Shown in pieces: positions 35,264 through 42,721 of a stretch of DNA of 42,721 bases (its first letter is position 1; the number at the start of each line of letters is the position of its first letter). The translations under genes were made by a program, and so were the position numbers. The stretch is taken from assembly GCA_019243635.1 (NCBI GenBank), contig JAFAUB010000127.1, forward strand, positions 1 to 42,721. Reading direction: 5' to 3'. The stretch is from Pseudonocardiales bacterium (GTDB taxonomy: Bacteria > Actinomycetota > Actinomycetes > Mycobacteriales > Pseudonocardiaceae). A model generated the notes under the pieces. That model searched no databases, was not told the DNA's origin, and worked only from the letters and a program-made list of their open reading frames with translations.

Positions 35264-37153
35264 ATGAGAATTCAACCAAGGCGGCAAATCCTTGACATCT
35301 GGCGATCAGTGGTTCGCGCCTCGTTCCAGGATGGCGCCTGGGTGTGGGGAGGCCGGGATGAGTCCAACTCGATCAGTGATGCCGAACAGTTGCTCTGCCT
35401 CCTGTACCCGGCTACCGAGCTGCCTAATCTCGCCCTTGACCGGCCGGACGCTATGGCCGAGGACGTGAGCAAGGCGCTTGAGGACCTCGGCGAGGTCAGC
35501 GCGATTCCGCAGAAGTTGATCGAGGTCCTCGCCGACTACATCGACCGCTACACCGATGAGCGGGGTGAGCCGATCTTTGCCGCCGGCAGCTACCTGGGTA
35601 CAGGCGACAATGACGGTTCCTCCGTGACCGATCCCCAGCGGATCACCGACGAGCAGCGGGAGCTCGGGGTCGTCGCCTCGTATTCGCTGTCGGTGAGCCT
35701 GTGTCTTGCCGCGCTCGGCTTCATGAGGGTTTTCAAACCGTTGATTGTGCGCAGGGTCGCCCTCAGTCAGAAGATCGAGCGCCTCGAGCAGTCGGTCAGT
35801 GTCCGGCTCACTGCCGCCATGATCGGGTTACTGCGCAGCTTTGCGGTGAACACGGTCGGGACCAACGACCCGGCGCGTGCTGTTATGCTGGCTGTGGTAA
35901 ACCAGAACGGTGCGCCGGATCACCTGGTGCTCAGCAACCTGCGCACTCGACTGGCCAGGGTTCGGACTCGACTGCTCGACGATGTTCGGCTCGGAGTCGC
36001 TGCCGAAGTTGGACTGAGTGAGGAGGACCGGCTCTTTGAGTGCGGTTGGGGATGGGGCATCGTTCGCAACGCCACGCCGGTCACCATCAACGTTAGTCAG
36101 GCTGGTCTGACCGATCAGCCCAGAATCGGCATGCAGGTGGGCATCGCTGATCCTCGGCCCTACTTGTACTCAACGGTGGTCGCCCTCGACGGAATTAATG
36201 ACCTTCTTTCGCGACGCACCCGCGACATGGGCCTGCTCAACGATGAGCAACGTGGGCTCAGTGAAGCCCTTCAGCTCCGATGGGATCTGACCCAGCGGTA
36301 CTGGTCGACCATCGCGCGGTTCGGTGAGAATTGGCCCCTGGAAGACATCCCCTGGCGGACGTCCGACGGCGAAGAGTCCGACTACTTCAGTTTGTTGGTG
36401 TCCGCCGTCCTTGTTCAGGATCTGAAGGCCCGGGAGGCCACCGACGACGACCTGAACCGGGCGGTCCTCATCTTTGAGTCTCTCGCCCAGCGAGGCCGCA
36501 TCACGCGTCGGGTGACGCTGGACGACCCAGCGGTCGGCATGCATGTACCTGGCAAGCAGATGAGGCTCGGAGGGACGGCGGCCATAGGGCCGCAGTTGTA
36601 CTGGACTGCCGCCGATTTCGCCCCGCTGCTGTTCAAGCGCACCCTCCAGTCGGCTCGCCTTTCCGCTAACGCCAACGCTCGGGACCGGCTCATGCGGCTG
36701 GCCGAGATGACCGTGGACCATCTTTCCCGGCGACGGATCAGCCACGGCCCAGCTGCGGGTTTGTGGGACGACCCGGCGGACGTGCTGTTTCCACATGAGG
36801 GTCGCCAACCACAGGACAAGCCGTCCTGGTATCTCACCGAACGGGTGGTCGAGGCATTGGTCGAGGCGGCACGTGCTTTCGGCGAGCCACCGCTGCACAA
36901 CCCACAGGTGACATCACGAGCACTCGACCTGCTGCACGAGGCCGACCACTTACTGAATCGGGAGATTCTGGACGCCGACACCGATGACACCTCCGCCAGG
37001 CGTGCTGAATTGACCACTATCGAGGCGAAACTCGCACGAGCCCGCCGAATCGTCGTCGAACAACCCGGTACGGCCAACGCGCTGGCCATGGATGCCCTAA
37101 GCAGGTTGGACGAGCTGGCGGTCGCTCATCTCGATGCGACAAGGAGCATCTAG
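35264..37153 (+). CDS. SCO2524 family protein
   Basis: This 629-residue protein begins MRIQPRRQILDIWRSVVRAS, then DGAWVWGGRDESNSISDAEQ, the conserved N-terminus of the SCO2524 family. One or two hydrophobic stretches (VVASYSLSVSLCLAALGFM) may be membrane-associated, and the rest is predicted to be largely helical. No catalytic motif was recognised. The C-terminus is rich in charged helices (ARRAELTTIEAKLARARRIV). The next gene starts 3 nt after its stop, so they are coupled. Its function is unknown; it is the largest cassette member and could be the scaffold. Confidence 0.8.
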   Translation: MRIQPRRQILDIWRSVVRASFQDGAWVWGGRDESNSISDAEQLLCLLYPATELPNLALDRPDAMAEDVSKALEDLGEVSAIPQKLIEVLADYIDRYTDERGEPIFAAGSYLGTGDNDGSSVTDPQRITDEQRELGVVASYSLSVSLCLAALGFMRVFKPLIVRRVALSQKIERLEQSVSVRLTAAMIGLLRSFAVNTVGTNDPARAVMLAVVNQNGAPDHLVLSNLRTRLARVRTRLLDDVRLGVAAEVGLSEEDRLFECGWGWGIVRNATPVTINVSQAGLTDQPRIGMQVGIADPRPYLYSTVVALDGINDLLSRRTRDMGLLNDEQRGLSEALQLRWDLTQRYWSTIARFGENWPLEDIPWRTSDGEESDYFSLLVSAVLVQDLKAREATDDDLNRAVLIFESLAQRGRITRRVTLDDPAVGMHVPGKQMRLGGTAAIGPQLYWTAADFAPLLFKRTLQSARLSANANARDRLMRLAEMTVDHLSRRRISHGPAAGLWDDPADVLFPHEGRQPQDKPSWYLTERVVEALVEAARAFGEPPLHNPQVTSRALDLLHEADHLLNREILDADTDDTSARRAELTTIEAKLARARRIVVEQPGTANALAMDALSRLDELAVAHLDATRSI

Positions 37154-37155
37154 TC

Positions 37156-38064
37156 ATGCTGGTCTTCGCTGTGTCGGACAAGGGCGGCACCGGTCGGTCA
37201 GTGACCAGTTGCAACATCGCCTACCACCTCGCGGCGCAGAAGAACGTCGCATTTCTGGACTTCGACTTCGGCTCACCAACGGCGGGAATGGTTTTTGAGG
37301 TTGCGAAGGTGGAACGCGGGATTGACAGTCACGGCCTCCATTCCTACGTGCAGGACAAGGTTACCGAGCCGCGCCATGTTGATGTCTGGCAGAGTTCGAA
37401 CCGCGCTGATCTACGTCTGTCGAACACCAATTCAGGTCGCCTGGTTCTTTTCCCGGGGGACAAGGGGGGAGCCGAGTTCTCCAGCTCGCATAAGAGCGTG
37501 GCACGGTGCGTTGAGCTGTTCAGCAAGTTGAATGGGGAGTTCGACGTCTGCATCGTCGACCTCAGTGCCGGCCGATCACATGCGGTGCAGATGGTACTGA
37601 AAGCAACGACAGAGCCTGCGCTACGGTCGATCACCGCACGGTGGCTGGTATTCCATCGATGGACACGACAGCACATCGTAGCGGCCCACAGCCTCGTCTT
37701 CGAGGCTCGCGGTCTACTGGAAGTCGGTACGAGTGCCGGCCACGACAGGGATGCGCTGCTGGATTCGATCAGGTTCGTCCGCACCGCGGTGCCCAATCTC
37801 AAATCGCCGCTCGCCACGGACAGCGCCGCTCAGGCAACATGGTTACGCGCCTGCGACGATGAGTTGAAGAAACTCGCCATGAGCAACAAGCTTGGTCGCA
37901 GCCGAACTCTCGGCCACACGCCGATGGAACCGGTCCTGCAGTGGCGGGAACAGATAATCTCCGATGCGGACGTTTCCGCGAAGATCGCCAATGTCGGCAC
38001 GGTGACGGCATTCCGGGAGCTGGCCCGCAAGCTGCTCGACGAAGTGGTATGGGAAGGACTGTGA
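37156..38064 (+). CDS. SCO2523 family variant P-loop protein (MinD/ParA-like)
   Basis: The 302-residue protein opens MLVFAVSDKGGTGRSVTS. This is the MinD/ParA deviant Walker A (KGGxGK[ST]) with the second Lys replaced by Arg14; the signature Lys9 is kept. FLDFDFGSPTAGMVFEV supplies the second acidic strand and DVCIVDLSAGRSHAVQMV the Walker B region. Either the protein binds nucleotide with Arg in place of Lys or it has lost hydrolysis. It lies 3 nt after the SCO2524-family gene and overlaps the SCO2522-family gene. ParA-like proteins usually position cargo on membranes or DNA, which is a guess for this one. Confidence 0.82.
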   Translation: MLVFAVSDKGGTGRSVTSCNIAYHLAAQKNVAFLDFDFGSPTAGMVFEVAKVERGIDSHGLHSYVQDKVTEPRHVDVWQSSNRADLRLSNTNSGRLVLFPGDKGGAEFSSSHKSVARCVELFSKLNGEFDVCIVDLSAGRSHAVQMVLKATTEPALRSITARWLVFHRWTRQHIVAAHSLVFEARGLLEVGTSAGHDRDALLDSIRFVRTAVPNLKSPLATDSAAQATWLRACDDELKKLAMSNKLGRSRTLGHTPMEPVLQWREQIISDADVSAKIANVGTVTAFRELARKLLDEVVWEGL

Positions 38065-39089
38065 TCACGCTGAACACCGCCACATACAGTGAGGAGACCG
38101 GGCAGTATCGGCCACGGCAGCTTCAGCTTTCCCATTTATCCATCGAAGTCGGCCACTTCTACATGGAAGACTTACTCAAAGGCAAGGACCGGATTCGTGC
38201 CCAGTTCAAACGAGTCGCGCCATGGGTCGCAGCGGCTACGACTGCTGCTGCGGTTGAACTGGGCAACGTGAAACCAAGGGTGAGTACCTGCTTCCTGGTT
38301 GACGACTACTTCGGTAACGACACCAGCCCCGCTACGATTGTAGACATGGTGATCAGTATCGCGACCGAGTGCGGTATCACTATCGACTATCTTGCCCGTG
38401 AGGCGGGCTGTTATGTCGTCGACAGCGTGTTGCTGGCCGAAACTGTCGTCGCGAGGCTGTTGCCGGAACCACCGGTTGGTACCAACGGCTCGAGGCCGCC
38501 TCTGAGTGAATCTGGTTGGCTATGCAACGGTGAACGCTCCCCGGACACGGACTCCGAGGCCATGCTGGTCCAGCCGTGGCGAGCGCCGGTTCAGTTCGGC
38601 AAGCGCAACCACTCGATCTTCCTGGACATCGAGCTGTGGAAAGACACGACAGAACGGGATGGCAACAAACCGGTTTCCCGGCGGACCTGGTCGTGCCCGT
38701 TGCTCGCGTCGATCTGGCATCTGCTCCGGCTCGGCATGTTACGCTACTACGGAGAACCGGTTGCAGAACCACAACAGTGGGATGCTGACTGGCCTCAGCG
38801 CTGGGGTGACCTGCCAGCGGTTACCCAGCTCAACCCCAGGGCAGCCCCGTTTGCCGCATTTCGGTCCACGTCAATCCTGCCGCACTCGTACCTGGAGATC
38901 GAGCACGCGGTTGACATCATCCTCAACCATTTCGACATAGATGAGGCAGTGGTTGAGCAGGTGATCGAACGAGGCCGCCGGGAGAGCCTCACCATACCGA
39001 GAGAGATCACCAGCCGGATCTCGCACGTCTTCATCGATGACTTCGATAGCCCCAAAGACCACGGTATGTCGAATGCTGATCCTGGGTGA
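38049..39089 (+). CDS. SCO2522 family protein
   Basis: The 346-residue protein has the conserved start RPRQLQLSHLSIEVGHFYMED, then VSTCFLVDDYFGNDTSPATI, and a C-terminal region with NHFDIDEAVVEQVIERGRR. No catalytic motif or membrane segment was recognised. Two starts are possible: ATG 38049 (16-nt overlap with the preceding gene) and GTG 38061 (GTGA overlap, with GGAAGG close upstream). It shares a tight overlap with the next gene too, so at least SCO2524- through SCO2521-type genes form one operon. Function unknown. Confidence 0.8.
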   Translation: MGRTVITLNTATYSEETGQYRPRQLQLSHLSIEVGHFYMEDLLKGKDRIRAQFKRVAPWVAAATTAAAVELGNVKPRVSTCFLVDDYFGNDTSPATIVDMVISIATECGITIDYLAREAGCYVVDSVLLAETVVARLLPEPPVGTNGSRPPLSESGWLCNGERSPDTDSEAMLVQPWRAPVQFGKRNHSIFLDIELWKDTTERDGNKPVSRRTWSCPLLASIWHLLRLGMLRYYGEPVAEPQQWDADWPQRWGDLPAVTQLNPRAAPFAAFRSTSILPHSYLEIEHAVDIILNHFDIDEAVVEQVIERGRRESLTIPREITSRISHVFIDDFDSPKDHGMSNADPG

Positions 39090-40014
39090 GATCCGGACCT
39101 GCCTGCTCAACAACTCAGGTCCCCTGCCACGCGTCGCGGTCATCGAGCTACTCGGGCTCAAACCGGGCCAGCAGGTACTGATCGCCAGCCGGCCCATCAG
39201 CAGATCGGTCTCGCCGGACCTGGTTGTCGGTGTGGACTGCAAGTTGGCTACCGAGCCATCGACCAAGGCACGGGGCATTGGCACGGTAGCATCCCACGCT
39301 GTGGTCACCGGCGGGCTCATACTGCAGGCGTCGGCGCAGACACGCCTTGTGCGGTCCGAGACCAGCCACCGACGTGCCTGGTCGCACTACGTGGGCCGGC
39401 ACGGGGTTATCGAGGTGATCAGTAAAGCAGATACCGCGCAGCTCGCCCTCGGCCACCGCAGCGGCGCGGCGGTTGGCACCGAGCTCGACCTCGGCGCAAT
39501 CAGCGAGCATCTACTGGGCGTGGTGCAGATGCGGCCTCAACTCAACTACCAGGCATGTATTCGGTCGCGTCCTACCAGGATGCGATGGAGCGCCACAGCC
39601 GGCGACCAGGATGAGCTGGCAGTGAAACTGCACGTGGATAGTGATGTGCTACGCACGGTCGAGGTGACCATGCCGGTAGGTCAGTTATCCTTTGCCGAGC
39701 AGTTTTGCGAAGATCTCGCCCTGCACGACTGGTTGATCACCACGCTAGGCAACGTCATCGAGCAAGCGGACCGAGACGCCGCAGTCGGTGTGGATCCCAT
39801 CAAGATCTTCACCCCTGTCGCAGAGCGGCTCGTACATCTCTGGATGCCGGGCGCTCACGTCAACCCGGTGATGCGACCGCTGTGGGATACGCTGGAAAGG
39901 AGACCGGGGTTTAGTCTTCAGTGGAACACCCAAGTTGCGCGGATACGCGATAAGATCGCGCTGCGCACTCTCGAAGCGCTGGAACATGCGAGGCAACGTG
40001 ACGCCAACTGGTGA
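39073..40014 (+). CDS. SCO2521 family protein
   Basis: The 313-residue protein starts MLILGEIRTCLLNNSGPLPR and continues SRPISRSVSPDLVVGVDCKL, matching the SCO2521 family N-terminus. It looks soluble, and no known enzyme motif was seen. ATG 39073 overlaps the end of the preceding gene by 17 nt; a start 36 nt upstream is open but adds residues not expected for the family. It is the last cassette gene. Its stop lies only 13 nt from the stop of a convergent membrane protein gene, so antisense read-through between the two is likely. Confidence 0.8.
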   Translation: MLILGEIRTCLLNNSGPLPRVAVIELLGLKPGQQVLIASRPISRSVSPDLVVGVDCKLATEPSTKARGIGTVASHAVVTGGLILQASAQTRLVRSETSHRRAWSHYVGRHGVIEVISKADTAQLALGHRSGAAVGTELDLGAISEHLLGVVQMRPQLNYQACIRSRPTRMRWSATAGDQDELAVKLHVDSDVLRTVEVTMPVGQLSFAEQFCEDLALHDWLITTLGNVIEQADRDAAVGVDPIKIFTPVAERLVHLWMPGAHVNPVMRPLWDTLERRPGFSLQWNTQVARIRDKIALRTLEALEHARQRDANW

Positions 40015-40027
40015 CGGACAACGTCGG

Positions 40028-40891
40028 TCAGGTTTGAAACCAACGCCGGACCAGCAACGCGAAGAACACAGCCAGCGAGACCGAGCCCAAATAGCTTTCC
40101 GCGACGAGCAGAACGTGAGCCACGAACCGCAGCCCGTCGGTGTCACTCACGCCGAGCGGATTCAAGAAGTTGGTGAGGAACATGTACATGCTCTTCCAGA
40201 TCCCGTTCGGCTTGTTCTCGGTCTTATCAGTGATTGAGGCGGTCAAGGCGGTGAAGACGGTGCCGAACACCGCCAACTGGACCATCACCCAGAGTAGTAG
40301 ACGGTAGGGTTGGTAGCCATATCCGGTCAGTGTCCAGTTGACGGTATCCAGCGCCTTGGTCCAGCCCGGTTCCATCATTCTGCGCATGCACTGTCTCCTG
40401 GCGTACGAGCAACGGTCCCGATCGCTGTTGTTGCCGAGTAAGAGATGGATACCCGCCGCTCGGTCGAACGCGCGAGCGGCATGCAGCAACATCCCTTCTG
40501 TCCAGCATTCCTTGCCGATCCGCTCGAAAACCACAGCTAGCCTGGTGTTCTGCTGCTGGGTCAGACGCAACGGACCACGGGACTCCACGTCAGCAGCCAT
40601 CAATGCGGTTACCAGCGCACGCCACCGGTCTTCCGCCGATACAGCGACCTGCGGCTCGTAGAGTGGTGCGAAGGCGAGGCTCTCGCGGTTGCGCGGCCCC
40701 GCTGGCCAGTAGCGGTCCAGTATGTCGGCGGTGAAGCACTCGAACTGATCAAGAAGATGATCTTCCTCGGTCCGCAACGAGCCGCTGACGCGCGCCTGTT
40801 CCAGCATCTCAACGTATCTATCCGCTCGACGTATAATCGCTGTCATGACCGAGCTGACAGAACTGCCGGGTTCTGATGGTGACGCGGGCAT
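40028..40891 (-). CDS. Ion-channel-like (two-TM pore) membrane protein with helical N-terminal domain
   Basis: The roughly 287-residue protein has a soluble helical N-terminal part (about 1-180, with a TPR-like stretch GMLLHAARAFDRAAGIHLLL). Then comes TGYGYQPYRLLLWVMVQLAV leading into TM1, a re-entrant segment GIWKSMYMFLTNFLNPLGVS, and TM2 ESYLGSVSLAVFFALLVRRW at the C-terminus. This TM1-pore-TM2 layout, with Glu before the second helix, is that of two-TM potassium-channel-like proteins, but the filter TVGYGD is replaced by NPLGVSD. Selectivity is therefore unknown. The start is uncertain: ATG 40889-40891 has GGAAGG about 11 nt upstream; ATG 40844-40846 and a longer form to 40999 are possible. 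It faces the SCO2521-type gene end to end. Confidence 0.65.
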   Translation of the reverse strand: MPASPSEPGSSVSSVMTAIIRRADRYVEMLEQARVSGSLRTEEDHLLDQFECFTADILDRYWPAGPRNRESLAFAPLYEPQVAVSAEDRWRALVTALMAADVESRGPLRLTQQQNTRLAVVFERIGKECWTEGMLLHAARAFDRAAGIHLLLGNNSDRDRCSYARRQCMRRMMEPGWTKALDTVNWTLTGYGYQPYRLLLWVMVQLAVFGTVFTALTASITDKTENKPNGIWKSMYMFLTNFLNPLGVSDTDGLRFVAHVLLVAESYLGSVSLAVFFALLVRRWFQT

Positions 40892-41322
40892 GGCCACGGT
40901 TTTCCTTCCCCGGCCAGGGGCCACCTTGTGGTTTCCCGGCGGATAATCCGCCTTCTTGTCCATGATGCAGGACGTCGATGGGCCAGCCGTCATCTCCACA
41001 GGTACTCTTCTATGTACCCCAGGTCGGGTAGTCGCGCTAGATTAGATGATGTAACTCGGGGGTTTTTCTACACCTGCAGGATGACCGTGACCGGCACTGT
41101 TTGCATATCGGGAAGACGTCGTCCGGCATGCGTGCACTGACCGTGTTTGTCCGGGCTCCCGCCGTGATCGTCGTTCGCGGGCTTCCCGTGGCTCCTCGCT
41201 GTATTGAGTGGGTTTGGTGATCAAGTGGGGGTGGGCGCGGCGTGGCGGGTTGACGAGGGGGTGAGGGTTTCGTCGGCTGTGTGACTGTCCGTGATAGTCA
41301 TGTAGCAGGGGGTCACAGGGGT
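40892..41322. other. Intergenic region before the ISL3 transposase
   Basis: This 431-nt stretch should hold the promoter of the ion-channel-like gene (minus strand) and the left end of the ISL3-family element. I could not identify the terminal inverted repeat with confidence. A locally AT-rich patch (tagattagatgatgtaac, near 41038) stands out. No gene was seen. Confidence 0.3.
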
Positions 41323-42574
41323 ATGGATGAGCTGGGGTTGTTCACGGCGGCGCTGGGGCTGGGCGGGCCGTGGCGGGTGGTTCGCAGCGAGTTCGACGCC
41401 GAGGGGACCCAGCTGGATCTGTACGTGGACTTTGGTCGTGGTGCTCGGTTCGCCTGCCCGGCCAAGGGTTGCGCCCAGGGTAGCTGCCCGGTGCATGACA
41501 GCGTGGAACGCGCGTGGCGGCATCTGGACTTCTTCCAGCACAAGGCGTTTTTGCATGCCCGCCTGCCGCGGGTGCGCTGCCCCGGGCATGGGGTACGGCA
41601 GGCGGGTGTGCCTGGCGCGTCCGGGCTCGGGGTTCACGCTGCTCTTCGAGGCGCTGGTGCTCAGCTTCGCCGCGATGATGCCGGTGGCGACGGTCGCGTC
41701 GGTGACCCGTGAGCACGACAGTCGGGTCCGGCGGGTGCTGGGGCATCATGTCGATGCCGCCCGGGGCCAGCGGGACTGCTCGGGCGTGCGGCGGGTCGGG
41801 ATGGACGAGACCTCCGCGCGCAAGGGCCAGGACTACATCAGCGTCTTCGCCGACATGGATGCCCGGCGGGTCCTGTTCGCCACCGAGGGACGCTCCGCTG
41901 AGACTGTCGAGCGCTTCGCCGCCGACCTGGCCACCCACGGCGGCGACCCGGAGAAGGTCACCGACACCAGCTCCGACATGAGCGCGGCCTTCATCAGCGG
42001 AACCGCCCAGCATCCGCCGAACGCGAGGATGACCTTCGACCGTCACCACCTGGCTGCCAAACTCAGCGAAGCGGTGGACACCATCCGCCGTGCCGAGGCC
42101 GTCACCCGCCCGGAGCCCGAGCACACCCGCCGGCTGTGGCTGAAGAACTGGGCGAACCTCTCCGCGGCGCAACCAGGAGAGCTCCCGTGGCTGATGCGTC
42201 CCTCCGCCCGACTGGCTACCACCCGGGCGCTGCGCCGGCGGGAGGACTTCCAGGCCTTCCACCACCAGGACCCCAGCTACGCAGAAGAGTATCTGCGGCG
42301 CTGGCGCGCCGGCGCGAAACGCTCCCGCCCGCAACCCATCGAAGACTTCGTCACCCTGGTCGAGAAGCACTGGCGGGGCATCATCGCCTGGCATGCCGAC
42401 CACCTGACCAACGGCCTGTTCGAAGGCATCAACCCCCTCATCCAGGCAGCCGAAGCCCGCGCCCGAGGCTACCGCACCAAGATCAAGATGATCACTATCG
42501 TCTACCTCACCGCAGCCAAACTCCCACTCCCCACCCTCACCCAACCGGTACCCGCGTACATGTCCTCACGCTAA
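41323..42574 (+). mobile_element. ISL3-family transposase, frameshifted
   Basis: The first frame from ATG 41323 (MDELGLFTAALGLGGPW) contains the N-terminal zinc-finger region (FACPAKGC, GSCPVHD, then RCPGHGVRQ) followed by a break. The second frame continues ARPGSGFTLLFEALVLSFAA and the DDE domain: VGMDETSARKGQDY, DTSSDMSAAF and NGLFEGINPLIQAAEARARG. The shift is best explained by a 4-nt insertion near 41600-41606 (cggcaggcgggtg where cggcaggtg is expected). ISL3 transposases are normally a single frame, so this copy is probably dead. It could still move if transposase is supplied by another copy. Confidence 0.85.
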
Positions 42575-42641
42575 GTATGGGGTGCCCCGAGGTTCTCGGA
42601 CCACGACCCGATAGGGTTGTATCCGAAAGGCGCCATCGAAA

Positions 42642-42721
42642 ATGTCTCGGAAGTATCGGAAGTTCAGTCTCGAGTTTCGGGACGAAGCCGTTCGACTGGT
42701 GATTGAGGCATCTCGCCCGAT
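42642..42721 (+). mobile_element. IS3-family transposase OrfA, 5' fragment cut by window end
   Basis: From ATG 42642 the frame reads MSRKYRKFSLEFRDEAVRLV, then IEASRP to the last base, the start of the helix-turn-helix OrfA of IS3-type elements. The sequence tggggtgccccgaggttctc (from about 42579) may be the left inverted repeat of this element, directly abutting the ISL3-type gene. The rest is outside the window. Confidence 0.75.

Noticed and set aside
41000..42721. Composite transposon carrying the SCO2521-2525 cassette
   Set aside because: The IS types on the two sides differ (IS30 relic versus ISL3/IS3), and no matching ends or target duplication around the cassette could be seen.

Overview
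The window is high-GC DNA whose gene content points to an actinobacterium, most likely of the Pseudonocardiales or a related mycelial group. The evidence is the adnA-adnB helicase-nuclease pair, the pssA-psd-moeA-groEL block (the order seen at Rv0436c-Rv0440 in Mycobacterium tuberculosis), XRE/DUF5753 and DUF397 proteins, a DUF5709 protein, and a SCO2521-SCO2525 type cassette. No tRNA, rRNA or CRISPR array was seen. All statements come from reading the sequence; no database search was run.

Layout. 1-1.6 kb is a gene graveyard: an XRE-type regulator with an in-frame TGA, then a shrunken trypsin-co-occurring domain gene and a truncated trypsin-like protease. 1.9-8.5 kb is mostly housekeeping: pssA and psd (phosphatidylethanolamine synthesis), moeA, groEL behind two CIRCE operators, a broken amino-acid permease and an alkyltransferase-like repair protein. 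8.5-15.0 kb encodes AdnA and AdnB, which overlap by 4 nt; AdnB carries a 15-bp tandem repeat between two helicase motifs.

15.0-23.1 kb is the most interesting region. Four separate small genes each encode a peptide of about 90-98 residues, with a shared 30-residue leader (core motif ELLPART) followed by a glycine-rich tail. Each gene has its own long 5' leader RNA with covarying helices, its own strong Shine-Dalgarno sequence and its own terminator hairpin. Downstream are a membrane M50-type zinc protease with a PqqD-like N-terminal domain, a lipoprotein whose glycine-rich linker resembles the peptide tails and which ends in a GIN (DUF2807) domain, and a large LuxR-type ATPase regulator. I read this as a RiPP-like peptide system: recognition and cleavage by one membrane protein, a candidate surface partner, and a candidate regulator. 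I do not recognise it as a described class.

23.2-33.2 kb mixes intact genes (saccharopine dehydrogenase-like reductase, an M16 peptidase pair with one active and one inactive subunit, DUF397, DUF5709, type IB topoisomerase, YihY/BrkB membrane protein) with decayed ones (DUF4062-NB-ARC-TPR protein, HTH-less DUF5753 regulator). 33.4-40.9 kb holds a methyltransferase remnant, then the SCO2525-SCO2524-SCO2523-SCO2522-SCO2521 cassette of unknown function. An IS30-like remnant lies between its first two genes, and a convergent ion-channel-like membrane protein follows it. The right end is mobile DNA: a frameshifted ISL3-family transposase and the start of an IS3-family orfA cut by the window edge.
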